From contig MNCI01017890.1 of NCBI GenBank assembly GCA_015680685.1, forward strand, positions 329,416 to 393,415: DNA of 64,000 bases, read 5' to 3'. Below, one piece after another: positions 25,596 through 36,613 of this stretch (the stretch's first letter is position 1; each line of letters opens with the position of its first letter). The stretch is from Gnetum montanum (lineage: Eukaryota > Streptophyta > Gnetopsida > Gnetales > Gnetaceae). The translations under genes and the position numbers were made by a program. A model generated the notes under the pieces. It was not told the origin of the DNA. It saw nothing but the letters and a program-made list of their open reading frames with translations, and did not search any database.

Positions 25596-25924
25596 AACTA
25601 CCCCCTAGCATTCATTGGTCCTTAAACAAGCTTGCATAAGATCTGTCTTCATGCTCTAATGACTTGATATCTTCTTTAAAATGGAGTTAAATATTTTTCT
25701 ACTTTATCTATAAATGAAAATATAAGTGAGCAAGATATTTAAGAAAAAATAAATCTTTCATGTAAAAAACTTACATTAATTATCTTGAAAATTACAAGAG
25801 TAAATTAAAGGTGTAGCAACTAACAATCACAAGTTCTAACTAGAGTTACACTATGTACATCATATGTCTCTAGTTTCCCATGTGAAGTTACAGAAAATTC
25901 TTATTTAAAACTTGTATTACTTGA

Positions 25925-26851
25925 TGATGAGTGGCAAGGTACCCCTATGCCCAACCATATGAATCATGAAGCGTTCACACATGACTCAATTGAATTCTAT
26001 GGACTTTATCATTTTCAGTGCACTAGCCCTTTAGGAAGTGAATCTAGCCTTGAGGTTAATTGTTGTCCTCCCAATTACACTTGTGATGTTCATTGGTATG
26101 ATTAAGTGTAATTGAGGCATCCGATTTTTAACATTAGGATTTTTATATTGTTGGTGCTCAAAATGTAGATAAAAATGAGTTTAATTAACTAATCATTAAA
26201 CTAATCCTAACATTAGCATTCATTCCCACTTTTTGTGCATGTCCTGAACCCATATATCCACTACTGGGTGACCAAATGTTACGCTACTAGGTATACCAAG
26301 CAATAATGCTGCTAGGCTTACCAGGTAAATACATGTTACACTCAAAGCGATCGTACTTATGTATTTAATCTATCTAGCTTGGTAATTCTCATTAACTCAA
26401 CTGTTGGGAAATAATTGCGAAGTAATTAAAAATAATAAACAAATAATTGAAAACATTGAATGCATAAATGAGAGAGCTAATCTATCCAAAGTGCTGCAAG
26501 GTTTATTAGAAATTTTTTCTTTATTGTTGCGCACATTATCATGCTCAGGTACAACAATGCTCGAATAAAGATTCGTACACTCAATAACTCCTGCTACGGG
26601 CACTTGAGGAAAAAAAATTCTAACTTTCAAATGGAAAAAATGCAAGAGCTTCACTACTACTAAAATCTAAACTATCCATAAATGCAATGGGTAGGCATGT
26701 ATTTATAGGCAATGAACAGACACCATGTCGATGAGGCATCATCAAAATAGGTCAAAATATGTCGATGGGGCCTTGTGAACAAGGCCTCATTAAAGTGGTT
26801 GGTTACGTCGATGAGGCCTCGTCAATGCAACCAACCAATGACAACTCATCA
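25925..26851 (-). repeat. Solo LTR of the A/B/C family
   Basis: 927 bp with intact termini TGATGAGT and ACTCATCA, flanked by a perfect 5-bp target duplication CTTGA (25920-25924 and 26852-26856). No internal region follows, so it arose by LTR-LTR recombination. The minus-strand TATA is near 26698-26708. The U3 side (26720-26830) carries repeated palindromic units around GATGAGGCCTCGTC, different from the U3 modules of A or of B and C. Confidence 0.93.
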
Positions 26852-27305
26852 CTTGAGAATATCTTACTTACCTAACTTAAATTTATAAATTAAATAAAGA
26901 AATAATGGTTAAATAGTCATATTTTGGATGGTAATACTTGATCCTACTTTATGACTTTTGATTTAGAAATTAACTCTAGTAGCTTAGTAACTTGGAAGAA
27001 TCAAAGATCATACCAGATATAATCTAAGGTCTTGATGATGAAGGATGTTAATTCATCTTTGATAATCATTGTAGCATAATTAGTGAACAAGGATTCTTGA
27101 TGAATACCATCCATAAGAACCATCTACTTCTAAATTCGGTAATTGGATCTATCTATGGATGATTCGAAGTAAGAAAAATATGCATTGGTGAATGGAATGT
27201 TATGATGAATTGATCGAGACATCTTTTTCAAATAGGATTCGTCTTCTAAAAATTATTTTTCACATCTATATTTTAGGATTTGATGAATATTAATTTCTTC
27301 TTTTG

Positions 27306-27434
27306 CATTAAATTCTCCATTAAGGATGAATGAAACTTCCTATTTTTCCATTAAAATCTTCATAAATGATGAATGAAACTTCCTACTTTCACATTAAAAT
27401 CTCCATAAAGGATGAATGGAACTTCCTACTTTTG
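27306..27434. repeat. Three tandem 43-bp repeats
   Basis: Units start at 27306, 27349 and 27392. Each has 'cattaaaatctccataaagg' followed by 'atgaatgaaacttcctactttt', with a few substitutions. Confidence 0.88.
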
Positions 27435-29799
27435 CAAGAAAAAAATTGGTACATGATAGGAATAACTTTTTTTCATGCTTTCCTTGATTTAATAAACCAA
27501 GTATGATACTTTAGAAATTCTAACATTTCAACATGTTGGATCAACAATCAAATGTATATTGATCACACATACATACTTCCTTGGTAATTACATCTTCAAT
27601 ACTAATGCCAAGGCTATGTGAATTTTATAAAAATTTTATCATTCTTTTTTCTTCCTAATTTAGAGATCTAGAATTTTGAAAATCATGTCTTTAAATTTCC
27701 ATTCAAACATTTGTATAGACTCAAACATAGCTTCTTTGTAGAAAATCACACAATCATCCTTGATGTGATTGCTATAGTAAGCTAGTATATGGGATTTAAA
27801 AGAAGAAGTAGTACATGAATCTTTTTTCATATAGATTTCTTCATATCACTACTTTTTATGATTAATTTAGAATTACTATAGTAATTTTCATGGAATGACT
27901 TCTTGTAGACAAAAAACATTTAACATTTAGGCTTTGCAATTCTACAAGGATATGTGGATATTCATATTCATGCTAATCCAAGGCCCAAGGTGGACATGTA
28001 GGATGTTGTCTTTGACTAGCTAGGGTTCTTGAAAAGAAACTATATGTTATGATATTCATACTTATTCTTGAATTATCATTTGACTCATCCATTCTCATAA
28101 ATACCATATGCCTTGTTGGAACAAATTTATGATCCTTTATGATGGTTGATATCTATCAAATGTGTCTTAATTCTTGTTAAGTTGGTTTAAGTTCTCATTT
28201 CACTATTAGTTTACCAATTGATTGTTAAACTAATTAATTCAATAGATAATATTTTGGCTTTATTTTCCTAGCTCTCAATGATCTTTCTACATCCCACCCC
28301 CTTAGGACATTGACATTGGTAGTGCAACCAATTACAACTAGGGATCAGGAATCTAGGTTTTCTTATAGAGGCCAAAGATCCTTGTTTAGGAATCTAAATA
28401 TGAATAAATATATTCTAATTACTAAATTTTATGATCCAAGAATAAAAAAATATTAAATTTATTAGAAATGATCATTAGGTTGTTAAAAATAGTTACTAGA
28501 TCTATAATTAGTAAAGTTATAAGTCTACAAAGACACGATTTAAACTATCACCTAATTATTGGGTTCTCATATGATCAAGTTGATATTACCTAAACAATGT
28601 TTTAAATGGCTATTTATTCATCCAAACTGGCCATTAGATGATTTAAGCTCTGAGGCTAGAAGGTCATACTTTAAGAGAAGGCTTAAAAATTTAACTCTTG
28701 GATTATTTTATGCTTAATTCAATGTTACCATTGCTTTCAAGAGGCCAAAATATGCTAGAAATGACCTTTTTTTCAAAAGAAATTAAAATTTGAAACTTAT
28801 GACTATTTAGTTGCCTAAAATGTAAGGCATGATTTTTCAAAAATTAAGGACTTCTTAGGAAATCACCCATCCCAATGCTACTCTAGAAAAGGCATGCTTA
28901 GTTATCTAGTTTTTAGCTTACTACTAACCATCAATTATACAATTTTTTTCTTATTTTATCATTTTTTGATATATAAATTTAATGTTAATTATATTTTAAA
29001 AAAGCTTATCCCTCATCCTTCTTATCCATACAGGAAGAAAATAAAATGACATTCATTGCTAACATTGAAGGTAGGAAATGATAGTATGATGGATATTATT
29101 GACACTAGAGGAGATAAGAACTAGAAATGTTGGTAGGCACCATTAGAACTACCAATACCTACCATTTTTGAAGGATTTGAAAAGGTTTTCCCCTAAAAAA
29201 TTTGCAAGGGAAAGGCATAGGTTAAGGCAACAATGGGAGATAGCATGGGATGCAAGGTGGTGCATATGGTTGAAAATATGGATACAAAAGCTAAAATTTG
29301 TGGTATAGATGGGGCATGCTAAGATGGAACAAAGGCCATAGTCAAGGTTAATAAGGATGATGGTAGGAATGTGGGAAAAAGGACAACACATGGAAAGCAC
29401 CAAAAGTGTGAGAGTTAGCATGCGAAGAAGTGCGGTGCAAGAGGCCAATAGTAGCAAGTCAAAAGTTGGATCATTGTGCAGAGGAATTTTTATGTTGCAT
29501 GTACTATGGCTAGAGCTATGATGTGATAAAATGAGATCTATGTGGTCCCAACCAGGATGCAGCATGGTGGGACTATGCCTAATAGCATAGCATTTACTAT
29601 AGTGCAACATAGTGAGGCTTGTCTAGCCCTATCATGATCAGCTCATATCAAGCTAGGGATTTTTAAATTTTTAATTATTTTTATTAAATTTAATTTAAAT
29701 TAAAATTGAAACTAAAATAAGTAATTGAAACTCCTTGGATCTATGGGACTAGTTTCAAAATTCTGTTTAGAGAATTTTTTTTAAAAAATATATAACTTA

Positions 29800-29871
29800 G
29801 TGTTGCTCAATGGAATCAAATTTATGACTAAGGGTTACCAAGCCAAGACTCTTACTACTAAGCTAACCCCT
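29800..29871 (-). repeat. tRNA-like sequence (tRNA pseudogene or tRNA-derived SINE)
   Basis: The minus strand has an A-box-like TAGCTTAGTAG (29865-29855) preceded by GGGGT. About 33 bases later comes a B-box-like AATTTGATTCC (29822-29812; consensus GGTTCGANTCC). The B box is decayed and no good acceptor stem can be drawn, so it is not a working tRNA. A T/A-rich stretch follows. Confidence 0.45.
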
Positions 29872-30686
29872 CATTATTTAGATATATATAGATACTAGTA
29901 TAAAAACTAAATATAGATACTATTAAATTAGCTTGTTTGTTAGCTAGANTATTTTTTGACAAATATTAATTTTTCATAAAACCTGTTGTTATTGACTTTT
30001 ACTTAGATTAATTTTATTATGTCAATTCATTTAGGTTTTCTAATGATTTTTACAAATTTCTTAGTTATGCAAACCTAGGTAGGTATGAAATATTACATTT
30101 CTTACTACATTTAAAGATTATGTGCTTTAAAAAGGCAAAAATCAATGATAAGATGAGGTCCTAGAAGACTTCGAAGGAGGATTACTCCTATGGCTTAAGA
30201 AAGACGAATCTTTAACCTTATGAGGAAAATCCTAAAGATTATCTGTATTTATTTTATAATTTGAAACCTAATAATTTAGGCCCTTACTCTACTAAGGGAA
30301 AATCTATCACTATTAAGAAATGGATAAAAGTTACCTAGATGGACGTCTTGTCATTGATGTTCATGGAAGTGGATGTACTAACATCTTTATAGCTTATGAT
30401 TTGCCTTGCATTGTAACTCATTTCTTGAGCAAGGTTCATCTTTGATAATGGTTTTTGATTCTCTTGGATGGTGGCTAATAGCTCATCCTTAGATTGTGAT
30501 TAACCCTTAAACCTAATTTTCCTTAGCTCATGGTTTTCTCCAATAACAATTGTTATATCTCATTCTCATATGTCATAGTAGATGTCAAATATACATTATA
30601 TTCAACATTGTTCATATTGAATATACAAAATAAGATAAAAAGGAACTTTATTAATAGGAAATTAGAAAATGAATAAGTGTATATGG

Positions 30687-30989
30687 AGCATGCTCTATCT
30701 ATTATAGGTAAGCTAGCACTATCAATATGATTATTCCTAGACTAGGCCAAAAGGGATGATCAAACCCATGTCTATCCCACTTCACTAAACACCTATTACT
30801 TGCCTTTACTAGTTCCATAATTTCATGCTAGCATGACTTACTATTATAAATACCTTATATCAAACCTCCAAAGGTGACCTCAAGAGACATACCCCATTAT
30901 TACAATGTGTCCTTCTATTAAGAATCTTATTTACAATTACTATAATTTCTTGTTATGGAATGACACCTTTTGAGAATGGGGATGTGACA
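30687..30989 (-). repeat. Right LTR-like repeat of G
   Basis: Direct repeat of 25302-25595. It ends GGGATGTGACA at 30989, and on the minus strand it starts TGTCACATCCC. Confidence 0.55.
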
Positions 30990-31099
30990 CTAACAAATTT
31001 TTTGATAAAAAAGGATTCACTTATATATATTGCTTTAGCAGCATAAGCATTAGCATTTTCAAAAGAACAATGAATCATATTTATAAATTTACGATTGAA

Positions 31100-32300
31100 A
31101 CTAAATTTATAGAGGAAAGTAAGGATAAATCCCCATTCAATCCAATCATAGATATTACTATAGTTAATTTTAATAAAAAAATATTTTAATTAGTGTCTTC
31201 TACCCATTGCATATGTTCCCAACTTGTAACAACATTATCAAAAATATATATGATTTTACCAAATTCAATTTGTTCTAGACAAATAATATTAGAAGAATAA
31301 CTTGTAAGCACTTAGTGGGACAATTAGCTAAAATTTTATAACAATGTTCAATAGAGTAATATAAGATAAGATAATATAATATAATATAAGTCTTCTTCTT
31401 TTGGAATAAGTTTGATGACTTATTTATTTAGATAATTTCCAAAAATACCCTTGTAAATACCTTCCATGATGACAGAATAAATATTATTAACAATTAGGTT
31501 CCAATGATATTTTAAAAGTTCAATAAGATAACCATGAAAACTAGAAGCTTTTCTATTAGCCATGCTAGAACAAGAATCCATTACTTCATCTAGAAAAATA
31601 TCTACATTAATTATTTATTTCTTTTTCAAGTTGAACCATGTAAGGAATATGGGAAGCAGCTACCTAGAAGGCATGCTTTTGAGGAAAAGAAATATATTTG
31701 GTAATTTTCTTTGGCTTGTGAAGAAAAACATGTTCATCATAAATATTTCTTACAGAAGGTAAATGATTATTTCCTTTAAGATATTTAAAAAATACTTTGT
31801 AGTTTCTATCTTGGATTTTAGCCATGAAAGTCACCTTTTAATGAGAGAGCTCTTAGCTTGATGAACATCCTAGACTTGCTTCGCAACATTTGCAAAATCA
31901 AGGGATTTCGAGCAAGTTAATGAGATACCTACACAAGGGATTGCTCAATATTATGTATAATAAATCTACCTTTAGTACTAGATTATTTTCATATGTAAAG
32001 AGCCAAAGAATCAACCCTGCTAGTAGTGCACATCCACCAATTAATTCAAACTTTGTACTTGGAGGCTTAGGTTTGACATTCTAAAGACATCTAAGAAGCA
32101 TGCACCCTTGATTATAAGAAAAATCTAAAACATTTATGTGATATAGAGTTGAATAAACATGTTTGGATATATTTTTAAAAGATAAATAAATCTTTTTTGG
32201 ATGATGATCAGAAAAAGCTTCATCATGAAATGTTTTAATGATATCTTGTAGATGCTAATTACAACTATTGGAAAAATAAAATTGGTCCAATTTGTTGAGA
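31100..32300 (-). pseudogene. L1-type LINE fragment (endonuclease end to start of RT)
   Basis: On the minus strand, near 32290-32200, 'LDQFYFSNSC' and 'SDHHPKKIYL' match the C-terminal end of an L1 AP endonuclease (SRLDRFY..., SDHxP). Near 31830-31760 the linker reads 'DRNYKVFFKYLKGNNHL'. Near 31650-31400 comes RT: 'MANRKASSFHGYLIELLKYHW', 'YKGIFGNYLN', 'IKLIPKEED'. Near 31290-31190 'IICLEQIEF' and 'FDNVVTSWEHMQW' fit the L1 pattern SPEQxGFVKGRxIxDNIxxxWE. The catalytic YADD part is absent because the homology stops first. Several stops and frameshifts. It appears to lie within or beside the LTR of element F. Confidence 0.72.
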
Positions 32301-32707
32301 ATTATATATTCATGTGATTGAAAATTATTCCAAGAATTGAAAAAAATTGAAATTATAACATAAATTACAATAATATGTTTTAAAAAGTATTATTTAAAAT
32401 TATTTAATATAATTTTTTTAGATAAAGGTAGGTAAGAATTATGGGAGTTGCAAAGCCTTGTTCTCTGAAACTATTAAAGATTATAAGAGGTTTTGTATTT
32501 AAAAGGGTTGGTATTTTCGAGCTCTTGTGGCTTTTTTTAATATAATTTTAATGTATTTTCATTTATTCATATTAATTAGAGAGATCCTTTTTTATGTTTT
32601 CTTTCCAAATGAATTTTTCTTGATATTAGAGATTGAATTGGTTATATTGAATGTTGAATTATATATGATTCTTAAGGAATGTGAAAATTAAAGCCATTCT
32701 AGATTAG

Positions 32708-32720
32708 TGGTATCAAAGCA
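32708..32720 (+). other. PBS of element F (initiator-Met type)
   Basis: TGGTATCAAAGCA matches the common plant retrotransposon PBS TGGTATCAGAGCA with one change. It lies about 200 bp before the gag ATG at 32916. The LTR of F must end just before it, but I cannot place the LTR start. Confidence 0.75.
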
Positions 32721-32915
32721 TAGTTTGGAATACTTAGGTCTTGAATATCTTGTTTGAAATCTATTCTTAGGGTCCATGCATGCCTAATTAAGATGGATCC
32801 TTGATGTGTTTGGATCTGATTTATGTCTAGATTTGAAGTATTATGTTTCTCGTATCTTCAATTGCTCTATATCTATGCTTGAGTACTAAATCTTGTCTTA
32901 AATTGCTTGGGAAAC

Positions 32916-32974
32916 ATGGCTTCTAAGAAAAAATATGTTCAATATTTCAAGAGGGACATGGAATATTTGAAAGG
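32916..32974 (+). pseudogene. gag of element F, 5' part
   Basis: Begins MASKKKYVQYFKRDMEYLK. It is interrupted at 32975 by element B, whose 5-bp target duplication AAAGG covers 32970-32974. The frame continues without a shift on the other side of B from 41493, if one copy of the duplication is ignored. So F gag was open at this point when B inserted. Confidence 0.75.
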
Positions 32975-33775
32975 TGATGAGTGGCAAGGCACCCCTACAC
33001 TCAACCTTACGAATACGAGCGTTTCATGCACGATCTAGTTGAACTCTACAAATGAGCTAGTTGTGGTATCTAGGTAGTTATCCTTAGGTCATAGGTCTTT
33101 GTCTTCCCACCTAGACTAGTATTATCTTTGTCACGTATGGTTTAGTCCAGAGTGAGGGGTATGATGTGTTCTAACCTAATGATACTCCTGAAGGCAATGG
33201 AAGGTAATATTATCTAAGCTAAGAGAGAAAGGATGAGAGAGAATCTAAACTAACCTAAGTGCAATGAGCATCCATTCCTTGATAATCCATACACATCTTG
33301 GACTTCATGCATGACTACTACTAGGATTACCAAGCGCAGATCCTAGGTACACTATTGCGTTACCAAGTAGTCACACTTAAATGCTTGTAATCAAGTCGTA
33401 CTCATTCCGAGTTTAATAGGATTTTAACAGTGAGAGAGAGATTAACTAGGAAAGTAATAACTAACAATTAATTAAATAATTAAGCTAAGTGAATGCTACA
33501 ATGATGAAGTAATCTCGATCTTTATTTCTGGTCATGTGCGTGTCCAAGTACGTCACACTCGATTAAGAATGTTGTACAATTACAATCACCACACTGCGGG
33601 CATACACAAAGAGGAAAAATGTTGAGAGAGAGAAAAATGAAAACTAAAATCAAAACTAACTCTCTAACTCATCTATCTACCTCTTATTTATAGATGAGGA
33701 GACAGGCTGTGATATCGCGTATTTGATATCGCGACTGGGCATGCGATATTGCAATCACCCAATGACAACTCATCA
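32975..33775 (-). repeat. 3' LTR of element B
   Basis: 801 bp. A minus-strand TATA box (CTATAAATAAGAGG) lies near 33680-33694, followed outward by GATATC-type palindromes at about 33710-33751. Confidence 0.93.
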
Positions 33776-33811
33776 TACCCCCATGACTGAATGAAAACTC
33801 GTCCTCAAGTT
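33776..33811 (-). other. Polypurine tract region of element B
   Basis: The minus strand reads AACTTGAGGACGAGTTTTC, a short gap, then CAGTCATGGGGGTA abutting the LTR. Same box as in A, C and D. Confidence 0.85.
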
Positions 33812-33940
33812 ATAGTGATTACACAGTGGATAGGTATGGGATTATTGAATATTGAAAATGGGATTATGCCATAGTGTGGAATGAAAATAAAAATTGGGAT
33901 ACAACATAAAGAATGTGCTATGACTACAAAATTGTGGAAC

Positions 33941-36613
33941 TCATGTAGTTCCTGGTGGTGGTGGCTCCTCCATTGGTGCTTTTCCTTTGTCTTCTGCTCC
34001 AGGTCTTTGTGTTTGATGGTGCTGAAGTATGACTTGGAGCTTCTCCTCTTCGGTCTGGGGGTCTTGTTCCATCCATGCTAATGTTTCGATGTTTTCCGAA
34101 GTCAACACCTCACATGGACAGAGTAGTTGTAGAAACATTTGATTGGCCTTGACATACCATGCTACAAATACCTGTTTTTCCTCTTCATAGGCTTTGGCTT
34201 TATCTTTGTATTCTTGGAAATCCACAAGCCATTGAGCAAAATCCATTGCAATACCTTTCTATCATTGGTAGCTTGCTTTCACCACCTCAAGTTCAGAATT
34301 TGCGATCTCTAGTTTTTCCAATAGCATCTTATGTTCTGCAAATTCTACTTCATATTTGATGTGGTTGGTAGCTACATATTGTTCAAGCTCTATCCTTGGG
34401 CACCCTGTTGTTAACATGTTAAGGTTGGCATGCCACAGGTTTGCCAACTCCATGTATTCAATAAGATCTTGGATTTGTAGGTCCTGGTTTTTAACTTTGG
34501 CCTAGTGGGCAAAGGCATAGGTGTCCAATATGGCCTGCCAGTCAATGTTTTGGGCACTGATAGTGTTGATTTGGGCCTTGGCCACATGGATCTCCTTCTC
34601 TAGGATCTGTTTGTACATCCCCACTTGGTCCTGGAAGTGCTCCTTTAACTTTTTGTGTTGTTTAGCCTCATTTTATCACACACTTATCTCGATAGCTAAT
34701 TTTTGACGAATGACACATAATTCCTCCATTGAGAGGATTCAATTCTCTCTGGCTAAATGGTTCACATCCTGGTTGATCTGAATGAATTATTCTCGCAATT
34801 GATGGAAGTGTTCCTCGAGAACATTCTTTTGCTTTTCCACAGCGGTCAACCGAAGGTTGTCAGCAACGAGCTGCTTATTTTCTTCCTATAGGGCTTTGAG
34901 TGCCTTGATATGCATATGAGTTTACACCTGTGTTGCGGAGGCATCCCAAATAGCCCTCTCTTTTTCCTTAGCCACCTTTTTATTCACTATTAGTAGCTTG
35001 GTTTCTTTCTCAATTTTGAAGTTGTCTAGCTAGTCTATGGGAACAAATTACAAAGGGTCCCGCTGAGTTGCTTGTAGGGCTACGAGCTATTCTTGCAATT
35101 TCTACATTTGCCCTATTTGTAGCAATCGATCAAGCACATCCTCATGTTCTGTAGGAGTCATTGAGGTTCCAGCCAAAGTTTGAGCATCCCGTGCTCCTAT
35201 GAGATCTTTTGGTGGTACAATAGGTACATTAAATAATCCTTTGATGTGGTCTGTGACCACTTCCGCAGCTCCCATTGCATCCTGGTGTTGCATGACCACC
35301 ACTGTGCCCCCTTCACCAGTTTCTAGTTGCACTTGGAAAGATGCAACATTTCCCAAGATCTGTTGTGACCATGTACTTACCCCTTCTCCTATGTGAATAG
35401 ACACTTCACCCCTTATGCAATCCAAAGAAACTGTGGGCTGAATGGAATCATCAATGACACAGAAGAGATTTGTGTCATCATGACTTTCCCAACTGACCAT
35501 CTTAGCAATGGCCCTGAGATGGCTTATCGACAGTCTATAGTCTTGTGGCAGCGATGGTTGGTCTTGGCCTATGCTAGGCCCTGCTTCCTATTATTGGCTA
35601 GTACTTGTACTTGGAGGTTGACTGGATCTTGCAAGTTGAGTTGTAGTTGGTCTAGCCATCTGTTCTTCTTCTTGTTCTGGTCCTAGCTCTTCACTAGTGC
35701 TTTTCCTTGGAGCTGGCAGCTTTAGCAATTCAGCATATGAATCATTCTAGGCTTTTCAAAGGACATCATTAGTGTATCCTCTGATCCCAACACATTGATA
35801 TAGCTTCTTGATAAGACAAGGGAAAGGTAACGCAATCTTCCTTATCTTTCATTCTTCAAACTGCCTTAGGATCTCTGTACAGTATAGATGAGGCAAGTTA
35901 GCATCAACATTTCCCATCAGCACTGCACATCCTCTTATTGCATACGTTGATATTCTTTTCAAGCTCTTCATGGGGAAGAGGTGATACGTTCCAATCTTAA
36001 AGTAAATCCTCTCTTCCGTTGTCAACTCTCCAAATGTTTTCTCCTTGTCATATGCCCTTTCTAACCAAACTCGTCACACATCGGGGTCTGAACAGGTGGA
36101 TAACTGAGCAAATTTTGGCCCTGTATTTGCAAGGTTTAATACTTCCAAAATGGCCTACATAGAGAAATCAATTGTTATACCACAAATGTTGATGGTGGTG
36201 CCTTGTTCTCTGTTGTGCCAGCATTGGTACGTTTCTCCTAGGTACTAGACACCACTATCAGAGAGGATAGGCCATAAGGGAGATCCTTTGAGGTGATCCC
36301 TAATAGCCTCAGGAGAAAACTCTACAATAGATTCAAAGTTTAACTCTACAATCACTATAGCGAATGTGGAATTTTTGTGGATGGCCTGAACATAATCTTG
36401 GGGCAACATGAGATGTTGTCCCTATTCAGGTGCTACAGCAGCTCCTCCTTATACCTACCTAGACTATACAGTAGGAGGTTTCTCTTGATGAATACTGAAT
36501 GATTGTTCCTCCTGTTATGTATGTTGTCCAGCAGGATCTTATCTTCCACTTCTCTAAGATCGTTTGCTTCCACCTTGGGCAAGACCTTCCAGTTGTCCAC
36601 GTTTCAGGGCCAT
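33941..36613 (-). pseudogene. ORF2 of element B
   Basis: ATG at 36613, stop TGA at 33943-33941; 2673 bp, about 890 codons. The N-terminal third has 'IVELNFESIVEF', 'DHLKGSPLWPIL' and 'ERIYFKIGTYHLFP'. A Gln/Pro-rich linker follows at about 35700. A middle part reads MVSWESHDDTNLFCVIDDSI and 'WSQQILGNVASFQVQLE'. The last ~430 codons are a long heptad-like, Glu/Lys/Leu-rich region, and the end is KGKAPMEEPPPPGTT. The N-terminal pattern, including a PSLIKKLC-like box seen in C, resembles the putative plant transposon protein domain of Athila-associated ORFs. Function unknown; the coiled region suggests self-assembly. Scattered stops and frameshifts. Confidence 0.75.

Larger units (their letters stand above)
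26852..30686. other. Internal sequence of G and unassigned AT-rich DNA
   Basis: No gene that I can support. It contains a 43-bp tandem repeat (27306-27434) and a tRNA-like segment (29800-29871). A stretch at about 28860-28920 ('aatcacccatcccaatgct...') resembles text found in LTRs of some plant gypsy elements. The 153-codon minus open stretch at 29149-29610 shows no domain. There is one undetermined base at 29949. Confidence 0.45.
25302..30989 (-). mobile_element. Element G: degenerate LTR element (tentative)
   Basis: Two diverged ~295-300 bp direct repeats (25302-25595 and 30687-30989) end on the plus strand in GGGATGTGACA. Read on the minus strand they begin TGTCACATCCC, a common plant gypsy LTR start. 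At the left copy the minus strand just before it reads TGCTAGGGGGTAGTT, like a polypurine tract. The ~5.1 kb between holds a nested solo LTR and no recognisable pol. I see no PBS at the other side, so the orientation is inferred from the polypurine-like tract alone. Confidence 0.45.

Noticed and set aside
29149-29610. 153-codon minus-strand open stretch
   Set aside because: His/Ser/Leu/Cys-rich text with no domain, in AT-rich intergenic DNA; looks like chance.
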